Notes under the pieces: model-generated
Seen by the model: the letters and a program-made list of their open reading frames with translations, nothing else
Told to the model about the DNA's origin: nothing
Databases searched by the model: none
Made by a program: the position numbers and the translations under genes
In this document: positions 28,270 to 36,859 of the stretch, in pieces
Position numbering within the stretch: position 1 is the stretch's first letter
Layout of the letters: every line of letters starts with the position of its first letter
Assembly: GCA_963792855.1 (NCBI GenBank)
Contig: CAWBXZ010000013.1
Span: forward strand, 1-64,000
Source: SG8-40 sp963792855
GTDB taxonomy: Bacteria; Pseudomonadota; Gammaproteobacteria; Burkholderiales; Eutrophovitaceae
Length of the DNA: 64,000 nucleotides
Direction: 5' to 3'

Positions 28270-29172
28270 TCAAGTACCCAGATACTCGGACACCAGTACC
28301 AGATCGGCAATGACGGACTGGTACTCGACGTACGACTTGTGCTCCTCGGTGCGCCAGAGCTTTCCTTCCTGCGCTTTCATGTACGCGTGATACTCGGGCG
28401 CGCCGGGCACCTTGACGTTATCCGCAACGACGAGACTGCCCGGGTGAAGCCAGCCTCTTTCCAGAATCAACATGAGATCCGGCAGATAGGCGTCCTTGGC
28501 GTGATCGATGAAAACAAAATCCACTTTCCCCGCAGCAAAACCGGCTGTTGATTCCAGATAGTCAGCGGTTTTCCCGCCATCGCCAAGCGTGCCATGCACG
28601 ATGCTGATTCGTTGTCCAAGTCCTGCGTGATCAATGATCCTTCGCGCGATTGCCGCATTGGCTGCGTTGAACTCAATGGAATACAGGTGCCCGCTTTCCG
28701 GCAGTTTGCGCGCCATCCGTATCGCGCTGTACCCGACGTAAGTGCCCAATTCGAGGATCGTTCCCGGACGTCGGCGATCGACTGCCGCATCGACAATCGC
28801 GCCCTTGCGGTCACCGACATTGATCAGCAGGCTTTCCTGGTAGCCGAAATTGTCGATAACACGTATGACATCGTCGGCGTCTCCGCGTCGTGCCTTGCGC
28901 AATACCCGCTCGGCCACCCTCTCCTCTCGCCCGTCACCGACCTGCCATTCGGTTAACAGGGTTTTCATCCCGATCATCATGCGCAGGAACGACCAGCGCA
29001 GGAACGGGACGGGCTTGCCGAGCAGTTCGTTCGCGGCGACCGCCAAGGACAACAAACCAACAGGCCAGATGATCCAGCCGGGCAGCCATGACAAGAACCT
29101 CACCGCGCCTGTAAGAGCGGTTGCCATAATCAGCGTCAGCGCGAGCGCAATGACGAGTGGAACCCAGCGCAT
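28270..29172 (-). CDS. membrane-anchored catechol O-methyltransferase-like enzyme
   Basis: A 300-residue class I SAM methyltransferase with two N-terminal transmembrane segments (about residues 4-24 and 30-48). The catalytic domain matches animal COMT point by point: NVGDRKGAIVDA, ELGTYVGYSAIRMARKL (SAM loop), acidic Glu167, FIDHAKDAYLPD with metal Asp223 and catalytic Lys226, VVADNVKVPGAPE with Asp251 and Asn252, and SYVEY with Glu283. By family knowledge it would transfer methyl from SAM to a catechol hydroxyl with Mg2+. The physiological substrate is unknown. The domain would face the cytoplasm if the anchor is a helical hairpin. Confidence 0.85.
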   Translation of the reverse strand: MRWVPLVIALALTLIMATALTGAVRFLSWLPGWIIWPVGLLSLAVAANELLGKPVPFLRWSFLRMMIGMKTLLTEWQVGDGREERVAERVLRKARRGDADDVIRVIDNFGYQESLLINVGDRKGAIVDAAVDRRRPGTILELGTYVGYSAIRMARKLPESGHLYSIEFNAANAAIARRIIDHAGLGQRISIVHGTLGDGGKTADYLESTAGFAAGKVDFVFIDHAKDAYLPDLMLILERGWLHPGSLVVADNVKVPGAPEYHAYMKAQEGKLWRTEEHKSYVEYQSVIADLVLVSEYLGT

Positions 29173-29226
29173 GCGATCCTCAAAAGGTCAATCAGTGTTC
29201 AGGAGGTAACCAGGATTTGGCGAGTT

Positions 29227-30018
29227 TCAGTCGCGAGGAAAGCGCGGAGGTTCCTTGGCCAGAAATGCCCGTGTCCCCTCTTTGCATTCGTCGCTGGAAA
29301 ATGCCTGGTCGCTCAGCTCCAGCATGTGCCTGGTGGCGGTGTCGCGGTCCGAATTCAGCGACGCATCGATGGCCTGCTTGCAAAGCTGCAGTGCCCTGCC
29401 GGGCCCGGCGGAAATGGTCTGCGCCAGTTCCATCGCGGCTGGCAGGACCTCGTCAGCCGGTACCACGCGCTCGACTAGCCCCCATTCCAATGCGGTCTTC
29501 GCGTCGATTGGGGCTCCGGTAAACATCATGATCTTCGACCGGCCTTCACCAACGCGCCGCGGTACCCGGTAGGTGCCTCCCGTACCCGGAAATACACCGA
29601 GTTTGATCTCCGGCAGTGCCAGCCGGGCGCTATCGGCCGCAATAATGATGTCACAGCACACCGCAAGTTCCAGACCGCCACCATAGGCGAGTCCGTTCAC
29701 TGCGGCGATGGTCGGTTTTGGAAAGTCGTCCAGCTTGTCGTAGGTCGCGTTCTCGAACACGAGTTTCTTTTCCAGTACCGAACCGGGTGTCATGTAATCA
29801 GGGAATTCCTTGACATCCGATCCTGCGCAGAATGCCCGTGCCTGCGCGTTGGCGCCGCTGACGACAAGGACGCGTACCGCATTGTCGCTGGCGAGCCGGT
29901 CAAGGGTGTCGCTGAGTTCGCGAGTGAGGTCGAGCGAGACCAGATTCATGGGGGGATTGTTGAGCGTGAGCAGGCCAACCCCGTCCGCTATCTCGATCTG
30001 CAACAGTTTGGTACGCAT
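29227..30018 (-). CDS. enoyl-CoA hydratase/isomerase family protein
   Basis: A 263-residue crotonase-fold protein. The oxyanion-hole segments are AFCAGSDVKEF and AAVNGLAYGGGLELAVCCD; the LALPEIKLGVFPGTGGT region carries one of the two usual glutamates. Start 30018 has AGAGGAGAG directly upstream, a strong ribosome site; the frame is open to 30120. It would hydrate or isomerise an enoyl-CoA. It lies divergent to a MaoC hydratase and a CoA-transferase, suggesting one shared acyl-CoA pathway. Confidence 0.87.
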   Translation of the reverse strand: MRTKLLQIEIADGVGLLTLNNPPMNLVSLDLTRELSDTLDRLASDNAVRVLVVSGANAQARAFCAGSDVKEFPDYMTPGSVLEKKLVFENATYDKLDDFPKPTIAAVNGLAYGGGLELAVCCDIIIAADSARLALPEIKLGVFPGTGGTYRVPRRVGEGRSKIMMFTGAPIDAKTALEWGLVERVVPADEVLPAAMELAQTISAGPGRALQLCKQAIDASLNSDRDTATRHMLELSDQAFSSDECKEGTRAFLAKEPPRFPRD

Positions 30019-30186
30019 TGCTCTCCTCTTCTCCTGGCACGGCATCGCATGCCCCTGTCCGGTTGTTGCGATTGACAGCGTCGCCGACCGGGTCCTGTTA
30101 ATGTATGTTGGTTCCTCCACGCTTGGCGGCTATCCTGCCGGGTGTGGCAGTATTAAACAACAACACTTTCTGGGCGGAGAAACTGC

Positions 30187-30630
30187 ATGGAAGATTATCA
30201 CGTTGCCGTGGGCGAGACGGTCAGCTTTTCCAAGACCGTTGGCGAAACCGATATCTATCTGTTCGCCGGGATCACCGGAGATTTTTCCGGTAATCACGTC
30301 AATGAGGAATACATGAAGGATTCGCGCTACGGCAAGCGCATAGCACATGGCGCACTGATGGTCGGTTACATGTCCACTGCATCCACCATGATCATCGATC
30401 GATGCGTGCGGCAAGGGATCGATGCCACACCGGTGTCGCTGGGCTACGATCGGGTGAGGTTCGTCGGCCCGGTGTTCATTAACGATACGATCACCGTGAC
30501 CTACCGTATCAAGGAAATCGAGCGTGAACGCAACCGTAGCCGTGCCTCCGTTGAGGTAACCAATCAGCGCGGTGAAACGGTCGCGGTCGCGGAGCATATC
30601 CTGGCCTGGGTTTCAAAGGACGCCAAATGA
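30187..30630 (+). CDS. MaoC-like (R)-specific enoyl-CoA hydratase
   Basis: A 147-residue single hot-dog domain. The hydratase-2 region is AGITGDFSGNHVNEEYMKDS, with the Asp and His of the catalytic dyad, followed by RIAHGALMVGYMS. The canonical D-x-N-P-x-H appears here as D-F-S-G-N-H, so the central Asn-Pro is altered. GGAG lies nine bases before the start. It overlaps the CoA-transferase gene by four bases (ATGA). Confidence 0.85.
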   Translation: MEDYHVAVGETVSFSKTVGETDIYLFAGITGDFSGNHVNEEYMKDSRYGKRIAHGALMVGYMSTASTMIIDRCVRQGIDATPVSLGYDRVRFVGPVFINDTITVTYRIKEIERERNRSRASVEVTNQRGETVAVAEHILAWVSKDAK

Positions 30631-31826
30631 ACGCGCTGGACGGGATCAAGGTCGTCAGTTTCAACCATTTCCTGATGGGCCCCGCAGGCATGCAGGTACT
30701 GGGCGATCTCGGTGCAGACGTCATCGCGGTGGAACCGGTTGACGGTTCCTTCCAGCGCCACTGGAGCGGGGCCAATCGAAAGGTCGACGGTGAGAGCCTG
30801 CTGTTCCTGTGCGCCAACCGGAACAAGCGCAGCGTGGCGCTGGACTTGAAGTCGGAACGGGGTCAGGAGATTGCCCGCAAGCTGGTGATGGAGGCCGACG
30901 TAGTCGCAGAGAACTTCCGTCCCGGCGTGATGGACCGCTTGGGGCTTGGCTATGAGGCGATCAAGGCGGACAATCCTTCCGTCATTTACGCCTCCGCTTC
31001 GGGCTACGGGCCGGGTGGCCCTTACGTAAACAGGCCCGGGCAGGACATGCTGATTCAGGGGCTGTCGGGTCTGGCGGCGGTTACCGGCGATTATGAAGAT
31101 GGCGCCCGGCCAGTTGGCGTATCAGCCGTCGATCACCACGGCGCAATGATCCTGGCAATGAGCATTCTTGCCGCTTTGCTCAATCGTATCCGTACCGGAG
31201 AAGGTTGCCGGGTCGATGTCAATCTCCTGTCGTCGGCAATCGATCTGCAAATGGAATCGCTGACATGCTTTCTTAACGGGTCGCGCCCGGATACCACGCG
31301 CCATCCCAAGCACTCGGGCGGGTGGATGTTCCCCGCGCCCTACGGCGCTTACGCGACGGCTGATGGTCACATCGTGTTGTCTTTCGCCGACATGCCAACG
31401 CTTGCCGAAGCCCTGGATGAACCTGCGCTCGCGGAATTTCCGAACGACGAGACCTACCCGAGGCGCGAGGAGATCATTCCGCTCGTCGAGCGAGCCTTGC
31501 GCAAACGCACCACGGCGCAGTGGGAGGAAACGCTCACGAAACACAAACTCTGGCATGCCCCGGTGAACGATTACGCGGCGCTGGAGAAAGATCCGCAAGT
31601 CGCGTATCTCGGCTCCTTCGAAAAGATCGAGGGCGTGACAAAAGAACCACTGACGCTGGTCAAACACCCGGCCCAGTACAACGGGACAGTGCCACCGGTG
31701 CGGCTGCCACCGCAACCACTTGGCGCCCAGACGCAAGAGGTTCTGCGGGAGTTGGGCTACTCCGATACCGATATCAGGCAGCTGGCCGACGAAAAGGTCG
31801 TCGGGCTGGCGCCGGAGCGCCGTTGA
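30627..31826 (+). CDS. family III CoA-transferase (CaiB/BaiF)
   Basis: A 399-residue class III CoA-transferase. Visible motifs are GDLGADVIAVEP near the N terminus, FLCANRNKRSVALDLK, AENFRPGVMDRLGLGY, SGYGPGGPYVNRPGQD with the catalytic aspartate at about 140, and VDVNLLSSAID. It moves CoA between two organic acids as mixed anhydrides. Together with the adjacent hydratases it suggests catabolism of an unsaturated or hydroxylated acid, but the substrate cannot be named. Confidence 0.88.
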   Translation: MNALDGIKVVSFNHFLMGPAGMQVLGDLGADVIAVEPVDGSFQRHWSGANRKVDGESLLFLCANRNKRSVALDLKSERGQEIARKLVMEADVVAENFRPGVMDRLGLGYEAIKADNPSVIYASASGYGPGGPYVNRPGQDMLIQGLSGLAAVTGDYEDGARPVGVSAVDHHGAMILAMSILAALLNRIRTGEGCRVDVNLLSSAIDLQMESLTCFLNGSRPDTTRHPKHSGGWMFPAPYGAYATADGHIVLSFADMPTLAEALDEPALAEFPNDETYPRREEIIPLVERALRKRTTAQWEETLTKHKLWHAPVNDYAALEKDPQVAYLGSFEKIEGVTKEPLTLVKHPAQYNGTVPPVRLPPQPLGAQTQEVLRELGYSDTDIRQLADEKVVGLAPERR

Positions 31827-31832
31827 CGCGTT

Positions 31833-31863
31833 GTCTGGCCAGACCAGGTCCAGCCGTTTTTTT
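31833..31863 (+). terminator. possible intrinsic terminator after the CoA-transferase gene
   Basis: A 12-base palindrome GTCTGGCCAGAC (31833-31844) and a short stem CTGG/CCAG are followed by seven T residues at 31857-31863. The stem is imperfect, so this is a weak call. The rest of 31827-32097 shows no coding frame. Confidence 0.4.
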
Positions 31864-32097
31864 GGCGTGTTGCGAGATTGGCGTTTCCCGAACGGTGATC
31901 GCCGCGTCTGTCTGCCTGTTGACGGTGCACCGGAGACCCGAGTGCGCCAGACTGCTCCGGCGGAAGGAAAACTTCCCCTTTGCGCTAGATCAAATCGCGT
32001 CGGTTTGCGCCTTCCGGAACGTTCAATCCGCCGGGAGTTCAGCGTAAAGTAGGTCTTCAGGGGTCAACAATCAAGACTCGCCAGTGCGCGAGGAAAA

Positions 32098-33378
32098 ATG
32101 TTCAAAATGCCTTTTCAAATTGTTGCTGTTGTACTTGGTCTGGTTCTGGTGACTGTTTCCTTCACAGGTTTCGCCGCTCAAGGGCGTTCCGGTTGTGACC
32201 AGATTTGGCCGAATCCGAATTCTGCCGGAAACCAGCACAATATAAACAGCCGGGATGGTTGCAACGAGCTCGATGATTATGAAAACTTCGGGACGCTGAT
32301 CAATAGTGGCAAGTTCGACAACGCGGGCGCGTTGCGCAATTACGGCAAACTTCACAATCTCGGCGCACTCAATAATTTCGGTGAAATTACGAATGTACAG
32401 TCCCGTTCCGGAAACACCAGAAACGATGGAACCCTGAACAATTTCGGCAACGTCGGGGGCTACGGGTCGACCAGGAACACCGGCATTTTGAATAACTACG
32501 GCACATTCGATGCCGGGGACTTCGGCGAGAACAGCGGTGTTATCAACAACCACTCCGATGGCACGCTTTCCAACGCGCAGCGCTTTACCAATGACGGAGT
32601 CGTCAACAATAGCCTGGGCGGAACTGTGAAATCCGGAATCGGCTGGATCAATAACGGCACGATCGACAACAGTGGCGTCATGGATTTCGGGAAGGCGCGG
32701 TTTTTCAATAACCGTGGAATTCTGAGCATCCGGTCGGGGGCTTCGCTCACGACAGATCACGAAATCAACAATACCGGTTTGCTCAACAACGAAGGTACGC
32801 TGACCAGCAACGGCAGTATCAGCAATGGCGGGCGTTTGTATATCGCTGATTCCGCAAGCGTGGCCGGCACGGGTGTTTTCGGTCAACTGGCCGGGGTGAC
32901 AATTGTCGACGGTAAGTTGATGCAGGCTGCGGTCAAAGTCAGCGGCGGCATGCTTTCAGGCAGTGGCAGCATTACGTCCGAAGTGACACTCGATGGAGGT
33001 ACGATGGCCCCGGGCAACTCCGGGATGGGCGCCATCGGCATCGCCGGCAGTTATACGCAAAGCGCCAGGGGCGAATACGCGGTCGATATCGGCGGCTCGC
33101 AGCCGGGAGTCGACTACGATGTCATGAGCGTCTCCGCAACGGCAAAGCTGAGCGGCCAACTGCGGGTTGGTCTTTACGAGTTTGGCGGCAGGCCGTTTGC
33201 CCCTGGCGATGGCGATACCTTCGATATCCTGCGCGCGGAATCCATTGTCGGTGAGTTCGGCGGATTCAGACTCGCGCCTCTGGACAAGAACCTCGAATGG
33301 CGGATTGCCTACCTCAAGGACGCTGACGGCAGCGTTGACATCGTTCGCTTGAGCGTCATCAGGGCTGGCGAGCAATAA
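32098..33378 (+). CDS. secreted repeat protein, predicted beta-helix
   Basis: A 426-residue protein I do not recognise by name. A signal peptide (VVLGLVLVTVSFTGFAA) is followed by a Cys pair region and about 200 residues of degenerate repeats of the type L-x-N-x-G-x-[LIF]-x-N (GTLNNFGNVG, NTGILNNYGTF, NTGLLNNEGTL), the pattern of right-handed beta-helix adhesins and autotransporter passengers. The C-terminal third (GTMAPGNSGMG, GSYTQSARGEYAVDIGG) resembles passenger-associated repeats. No autotransporter barrel, sorting signal or lipobox is present. GAGGA precedes the start. Export route and ligand are unknown. Confidence 0.72.
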   Translation: MFKMPFQIVAVVLGLVLVTVSFTGFAAQGRSGCDQIWPNPNSAGNQHNINSRDGCNELDDYENFGTLINSGKFDNAGALRNYGKLHNLGALNNFGEITNVQSRSGNTRNDGTLNNFGNVGGYGSTRNTGILNNYGTFDAGDFGENSGVINNHSDGTLSNAQRFTNDGVVNNSLGGTVKSGIGWINNGTIDNSGVMDFGKARFFNNRGILSIRSGASLTTDHEINNTGLLNNEGTLTSNGSISNGGRLYIADSASVAGTGVFGQLAGVTIVDGKLMQAAVKVSGGMLSGSGSITSEVTLDGGTMAPGNSGMGAIGIAGSYTQSARGEYAVDIGGSQPGVDYDVMSVSATAKLSGQLRVGLYEFGGRPFAPGDGDTFDILRAESIVGEFGGFRLAPLDKNLEWRIAYLKDADGSVDIVRLSVIRAGEQ

Positions 33379-33404
33379 CGCAAGCCTTCCATTGCCGAAA
33401 TTCC

Positions 33405-33426
33405 TGGGCTGCAGAAATGCAGCCCA
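33405..33426. terminator. strong hairpin between convergent genes
   Basis: TGGGCTGCA (33405-33413), a GAAA tetraloop and TGCAGCCCA (33418-33426) form a perfect 9-base stem between the repeat-protein gene and ectD, which converge. No long T run follows on either side, so termination efficiency is uncertain. Confidence 0.5.
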
Positions 33427-33509
33427 AACCTGAACCGTCGAACGTTGACATTCTCCCTGCCCCCGTCGCTTTGTCTAACCAACTGCATCGAGAGCGTCGA
33501 ATCGTTGTC

Positions 33510-34457
33510 TCAGGGGCTCGCTTGCTTGCTCACATCGCGCAGGTAGTCAGGCTCGACCGGTTTGATCGGGCTGAAGTCCTTGCGTGTCGCGACATGTTCG
33601 GGTCTCGGTTTGAGGCCGTACTTGGGACTGCCCAATACGTTTTCGGTACTGTTGTACACAAAAAACACATTGCTGCGGGGATACGGGGAAATATTGCTGT
33701 TGGATCCGTGCATGGCGTTGCAATCGAAGAACACGATTGAACCGGCGGGCGCCGTCATTGATCGAATTCCGTTCTGATCAGCAAGAAATCGCAAACTGTC
33801 GGGATCGGGTACGCCGTATTCCTGCTTGCGCAATGACTGCTTGTAATGATTGTCGGGCGTTTCGCCGATACAGCTGATGAAATATTGATGTGAGCCGGGC
33901 ATGATCATCAGCGGCCCGTTCTGGTCGTTGTTGGGGGTCAGCAGTATCGAGCAACTCACGGCACGCATGTTGGGCATGCCATCTTCGACATGCCACGTTT
34001 CGAAATCCGAGTGCCAGTAGAACTCCTTGCCGAACAATCCGGGCTTCAGATTGGCCCGCGACTGGTGCACATAGACTTCCGAGCCGACAATTTGCCGTGC
34101 GATGTTTACCAGCCTGCGGTCACGCGAAAGCCGCGACAGCATCTTGTTGATGATGTGGACACGAAACACCGACCGGACGATATCGCTGCCGGGTTCGCGG
34201 ACGGCTTCATCGCGTTGTGCGATTTCGGGATCGCGCGTCATGCGTTCGACCTCTTCCAGCAACGCCCGGGTTTCGCGCGCGGACAAGAAGTTTTCGAGCA
34301 GCATGAATCCGTCACGTTTGAAATTTTCCAGCTGTTCCCGGGTTGCCCCGGGCCCTGCATCTTCGGTGAGGTCGGTGTAGATCACCGGATCCCGCCTCAT
34401 GATGATCGCTGCGTCCTTGTAAACGCGTGATTCATAAGCGTCAGTAATTGGTGCCAT
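33510..34457 (-). CDS. ectD: ectoine hydroxylase
   Basis: A 315-residue Fe(II)/2-oxoglutarate dioxygenase that converts ectoine to 5-hydroxyectoine. The EctD signature region FYWHSDFETWHVEDGMP contains the H-x-D iron ligands, with the distal histidine in NAMHGSNSN. PLMIMPGSHQYF is also family-typical. It is the last gene of the ect run, 66 bases after ectC, with no terminator between. Length fits EctD (about 300). Confidence 0.96.
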   Translation of the reverse strand: MAPITDAYESRVYKDAAIIMRRDPVIYTDLTEDAGPGATREQLENFKRDGFMLLENFLSARETRALLEEVERMTRDPEIAQRDEAVREPGSDIVRSVFRVHIINKMLSRLSRDRRLVNIARQIVGSEVYVHQSRANLKPGLFGKEFYWHSDFETWHVEDGMPNMRAVSCSILLTPNNDQNGPLMIMPGSHQYFISCIGETPDNHYKQSLRKQEYGVPDPDSLRFLADQNGIRSMTAPAGSIVFFDCNAMHGSNSNISPYPRSNVFFVYNSTENVLGSPKYGLKPRPEHVATRKDFSPIKPVEPDYLRDVSKQASP

Positions 34458-34523
34458 TTCTCTTGCTCTCAGATATCTTGTGTCAAATTTTTCGAACTGG
34501 AGATTCCGGTTTCGGACCCTCCC

Positions 34524-34922
34524 TCACACTGCGGTGGATTCATCCATCAGCGGATATACGCCCTCTTCGTCGTGAACCTCCCTGCCGGTCAGCGGCGGGT
34601 TGAACACACAGATCATGCGCATTTTGGTCTTCGCGCGAAGGTAGTGCTTGTCGTGCTGGTCGAGCGCGTACACCACTCCGGGTGTAATCTTGTGAATCTT
34701 GCCATCGGCGATTGTTTCTACTTCCCCTTCCCCTTCGACGCAAAGCACCGCTTCGAGGTGGTTCTTGTACCAGATGTAGGTTTCCTTGCCGGGAAACAGG
34801 ATCGTTTCGTGTAGAGAAAAACCCATGCCGTCCTTTTTCAGCAATATCCGGCGGCTGGCCCAGTTCTCCGTGACGACATCGTGCTCTGAGCCCTCGATGT
34901 CGTTAATGTTTCTGACTATCAC
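34524..34922 (-). CDS. ectC: L-ectoine synthase
   Basis: A 132-residue cupin that closes N-gamma-acetyl-diaminobutyrate to ectoine. MIVRNINDIEGSEHDV at the start, SRRILLKKDGMGFSLHET, the metal-site region TYIWYKNHLEAVLCVEGEGE and GVVYALDQHDKHYLRA match EctC along the whole length. The start overlaps the ectB stop by four bases (ATGA). Confidence 0.97.
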   Translation of the reverse strand: MIVRNINDIEGSEHDVVTENWASRRILLKKDGMGFSLHETILFPGKETYIWYKNHLEAVLCVEGEGEVETIADGKIHKITPGVVYALDQHDKHYLRAKTKMRMICVFNPPLTGREVHDEEGVYPLMDESTAV

Positions 34923-36232
34923 CGTGCCCCCCTTGCGAAGTTGACGACACGGATTTTGTCCGGCTGGACGCGTTTTACATCGAGTATCGAAACAATGCTT
35001 TGTTCGATCACTTCCAGGCCCTTGCGCAACAACTCCTCGTCAATAATCAGCGGAGCGAGAATCTTCAGTACCTCGTCGCGCGAGCCCGATGTTTCAATGA
35101 CAACGCCATTTGCGAAAACTTCCGCCGCGATCTTTGCCGTTAGTTGCGGGTCTTCCGAAACCAGGCCTTGCATCATGCCGCGACCGCGTACCGAAAATTG
35201 TCCCTCGGGGTAGCTTTCGGCGATGTGCTGGAGCCACATTGCGATCATTTTTCCCTTGCGGGCTACGTCGCGACCAAAGTCGTCACTGCTCCAGAAGGAC
35301 TGAATAGCCTGTTTGGCGGTGGCAAACGCGAGATTGTTACCGCGGAAAGTTCCGTTGTGCGCTCCGGGTGACCACACATCGAGCTCCGGGCGCATCAGCA
35401 CCAGCGCCATCGGCAGGCCGTATCCGCTCAGGGATTTTGACAGCGTGACGATATCGGGCTTGATGCCTGACGGCTCGAAACTGAAAAACGTTCCGGTGCG
35501 TCCGCAGCCGGCCTGAATGTCGTCCACGATCAACAGCATGTCGTGGCGCCGGCATAGTTGTTCGAGGTTGCGCAGCCACTGGTCACTCGCCACATTTACG
35601 CCACCCTCGCCCTGGACTGTCTCCACGATGACCGCAGCCGGCTTGTCCACGCCACTGCTGGAGTCCGAAAGCATGCGGTCGATGTATTCGATGGTGTTGA
35701 CGTTGTCGCCGAGGTAACCGTCGTACGGCATGAAAGTGACATTTCCGAGTGCAACGCCTGAGGCATCGCGAAACTTGGCGTTACCGGTCGTGGCGAGCGA
35801 ACCACCGGTGACGCCGTGAAAGCCGTTGGTGAAGGAAATGATATTGCTGCGTTTCTTTACCTGCCGCGCCAGTTTGAGTGCGGCTTCGACTGCATTCGTC
35901 CCGGTGGGCCCGGTGAATTGCAATTTGTATTTCATTCCGCGCGGGTTAAGAATCAGGCGGCTGAAAGTTTCCAGAAATTCCTTCTTGGCGGTCGTCGCCA
36001 TATCGAGGCCATGAATCAGGCCGTCCGACTCGACATACTCGAGCACAGCTTCCTTTAAAGCTGGATGGTTATGGCCATAGTTCAGCGTGCCGGCCCCACT
36101 GAAAAAATCGATATAACGAGTGCCCTCCTCGTCCCAAAGCTGTGCACCTTTGGCCCTGGTGAAAAGAACCGGGAATGCACGGACATAACCGCGTACTTCA
36201 GACTCCATCCGGTCAAAAATCTTCAAGCTCAC
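34919..36232 (-). CDS. ectB: L-2,4-diaminobutyrate aminotransferase
   Basis: A 437-residue class III PLP aminotransferase that makes diaminobutyrate from aspartate semialdehyde, the first committed step of ectoine synthesis. Family marks are FFSGAGTLNYGHNHP, QFTGPTGTNAVEAALKLAR, VDDIQAGCGRTGTFFSFE and the PLP lysine in TLSKSLSGYGLPMA. It starts nine bases after ectA and overlaps ectC by four, so the three are one operon. Confidence 0.97.
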   Translation of the reverse strand: MSLKIFDRMESEVRGYVRAFPVLFTRAKGAQLWDEEGTRYIDFFSGAGTLNYGHNHPALKEAVLEYVESDGLIHGLDMATTAKKEFLETFSRLILNPRGMKYKLQFTGPTGTNAVEAALKLARQVKKRSNIISFTNGFHGVTGGSLATTGNAKFRDASGVALGNVTFMPYDGYLGDNVNTIEYIDRMLSDSSSGVDKPAAVIVETVQGEGGVNVASDQWLRNLEQLCRRHDMLLIVDDIQAGCGRTGTFFSFEPSGIKPDIVTLSKSLSGYGLPMALVLMRPELDVWSPGAHNGTFRGNNLAFATAKQAIQSFWSSDDFGRDVARKGKMIAMWLQHIAESYPEGQFSVRGRGMMQGLVSEDPQLTAKIAAEVFANGVVIETSGSRDEVLKILAPLIIDEELLRKGLEVIEQSIVSILDVKRVQPDKIRVVNFARGAR

Positions 36233-36241
36233 TGCGTCTCC

Positions 36242-36859
36242 TTAGGTTAACGGGGCCCGGGCAAACGGACCAATTTTCAAAAGTACTTCTTCCTCGTGTT
36301 CTTCCTCGCCGAAGGCGCTGCGATCGAACAGCATCTGTTCATTGATTGCCGCGCCTATGGAAGAGGCAAATCGCTGGAACATCCGGCGAGACGCCTCGTT
36401 CGATGGTGAAACCGTGGTTTCCATGAAACGCGCAGCAGCGACTGATTCACGAGCCAACAGGTGTTGCAGCATCTGCACTCCGAGCCGCGCACCGCGCATT
36501 TGGGGATGGACGGCTACTTGCCAGATGAAAAAAATGTCCGGGTCGGCTGGCAACAGGTAGCCGGAAATGAATCCGACGATGTCCTTGTTCGTCCTGGCGA
36601 CGACACACGTGTCGGAAAAATGGTGGCAAAGCAGGAGGTACGCATAGGTCGAATTGAGGTCGAGCGGCCTGCAATCGGAAACCAGCTTGTGCACTTGCGC
36701 AGCATCTGCTGCGACTGGCGTCTGGAAAAGTGCGGGTGCGTTGTTCAGGTGGCCAACGTCGCTTTCACTAACTTTGTCTTTCACGGGCATCTTGCTTTGG
36801 TTCAAGAGTTCTCCTGCCCGGGATTGCACAATACGAGCGGGCAATTTCCCATCAGGCAT
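36242..36859 (-). CDS. ectA: L-2,4-diaminobutyrate acetyltransferase
   Basis: A 205-residue GNAT-fold enzyme that acetylates diaminobutyrate. YLLLCHHFSDTCVVA, the VAVHPQMRGARLGVQML acetyl-CoA loop and ETTVSPSNEASRRMF are EctA features. The ATG at 36859 lies inside the ectR stop region (8-base overlap) with AAGGA close upstream. An internal ATG at 36790 (MPVKDKVSES) is an alternative start that would give the more usual EctA length of about 180. Confidence 0.93.
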   Translation of the reverse strand: MPDGKLPARIVQSRAGELLNQSKMPVKDKVSESDVGHLNNAPALFQTPVAADAAQVHKLVSDCRPLDLNSTYAYLLLCHHFSDTCVVARTNKDIVGFISGYLLPADPDIFFIWQVAVHPQMRGARLGVQMLQHLLARESVAAARFMETTVSPSNEASRRMFQRFASSIGAAINEQMLFDRSAFGEEEHEEEVLLKIGPFARAPLT

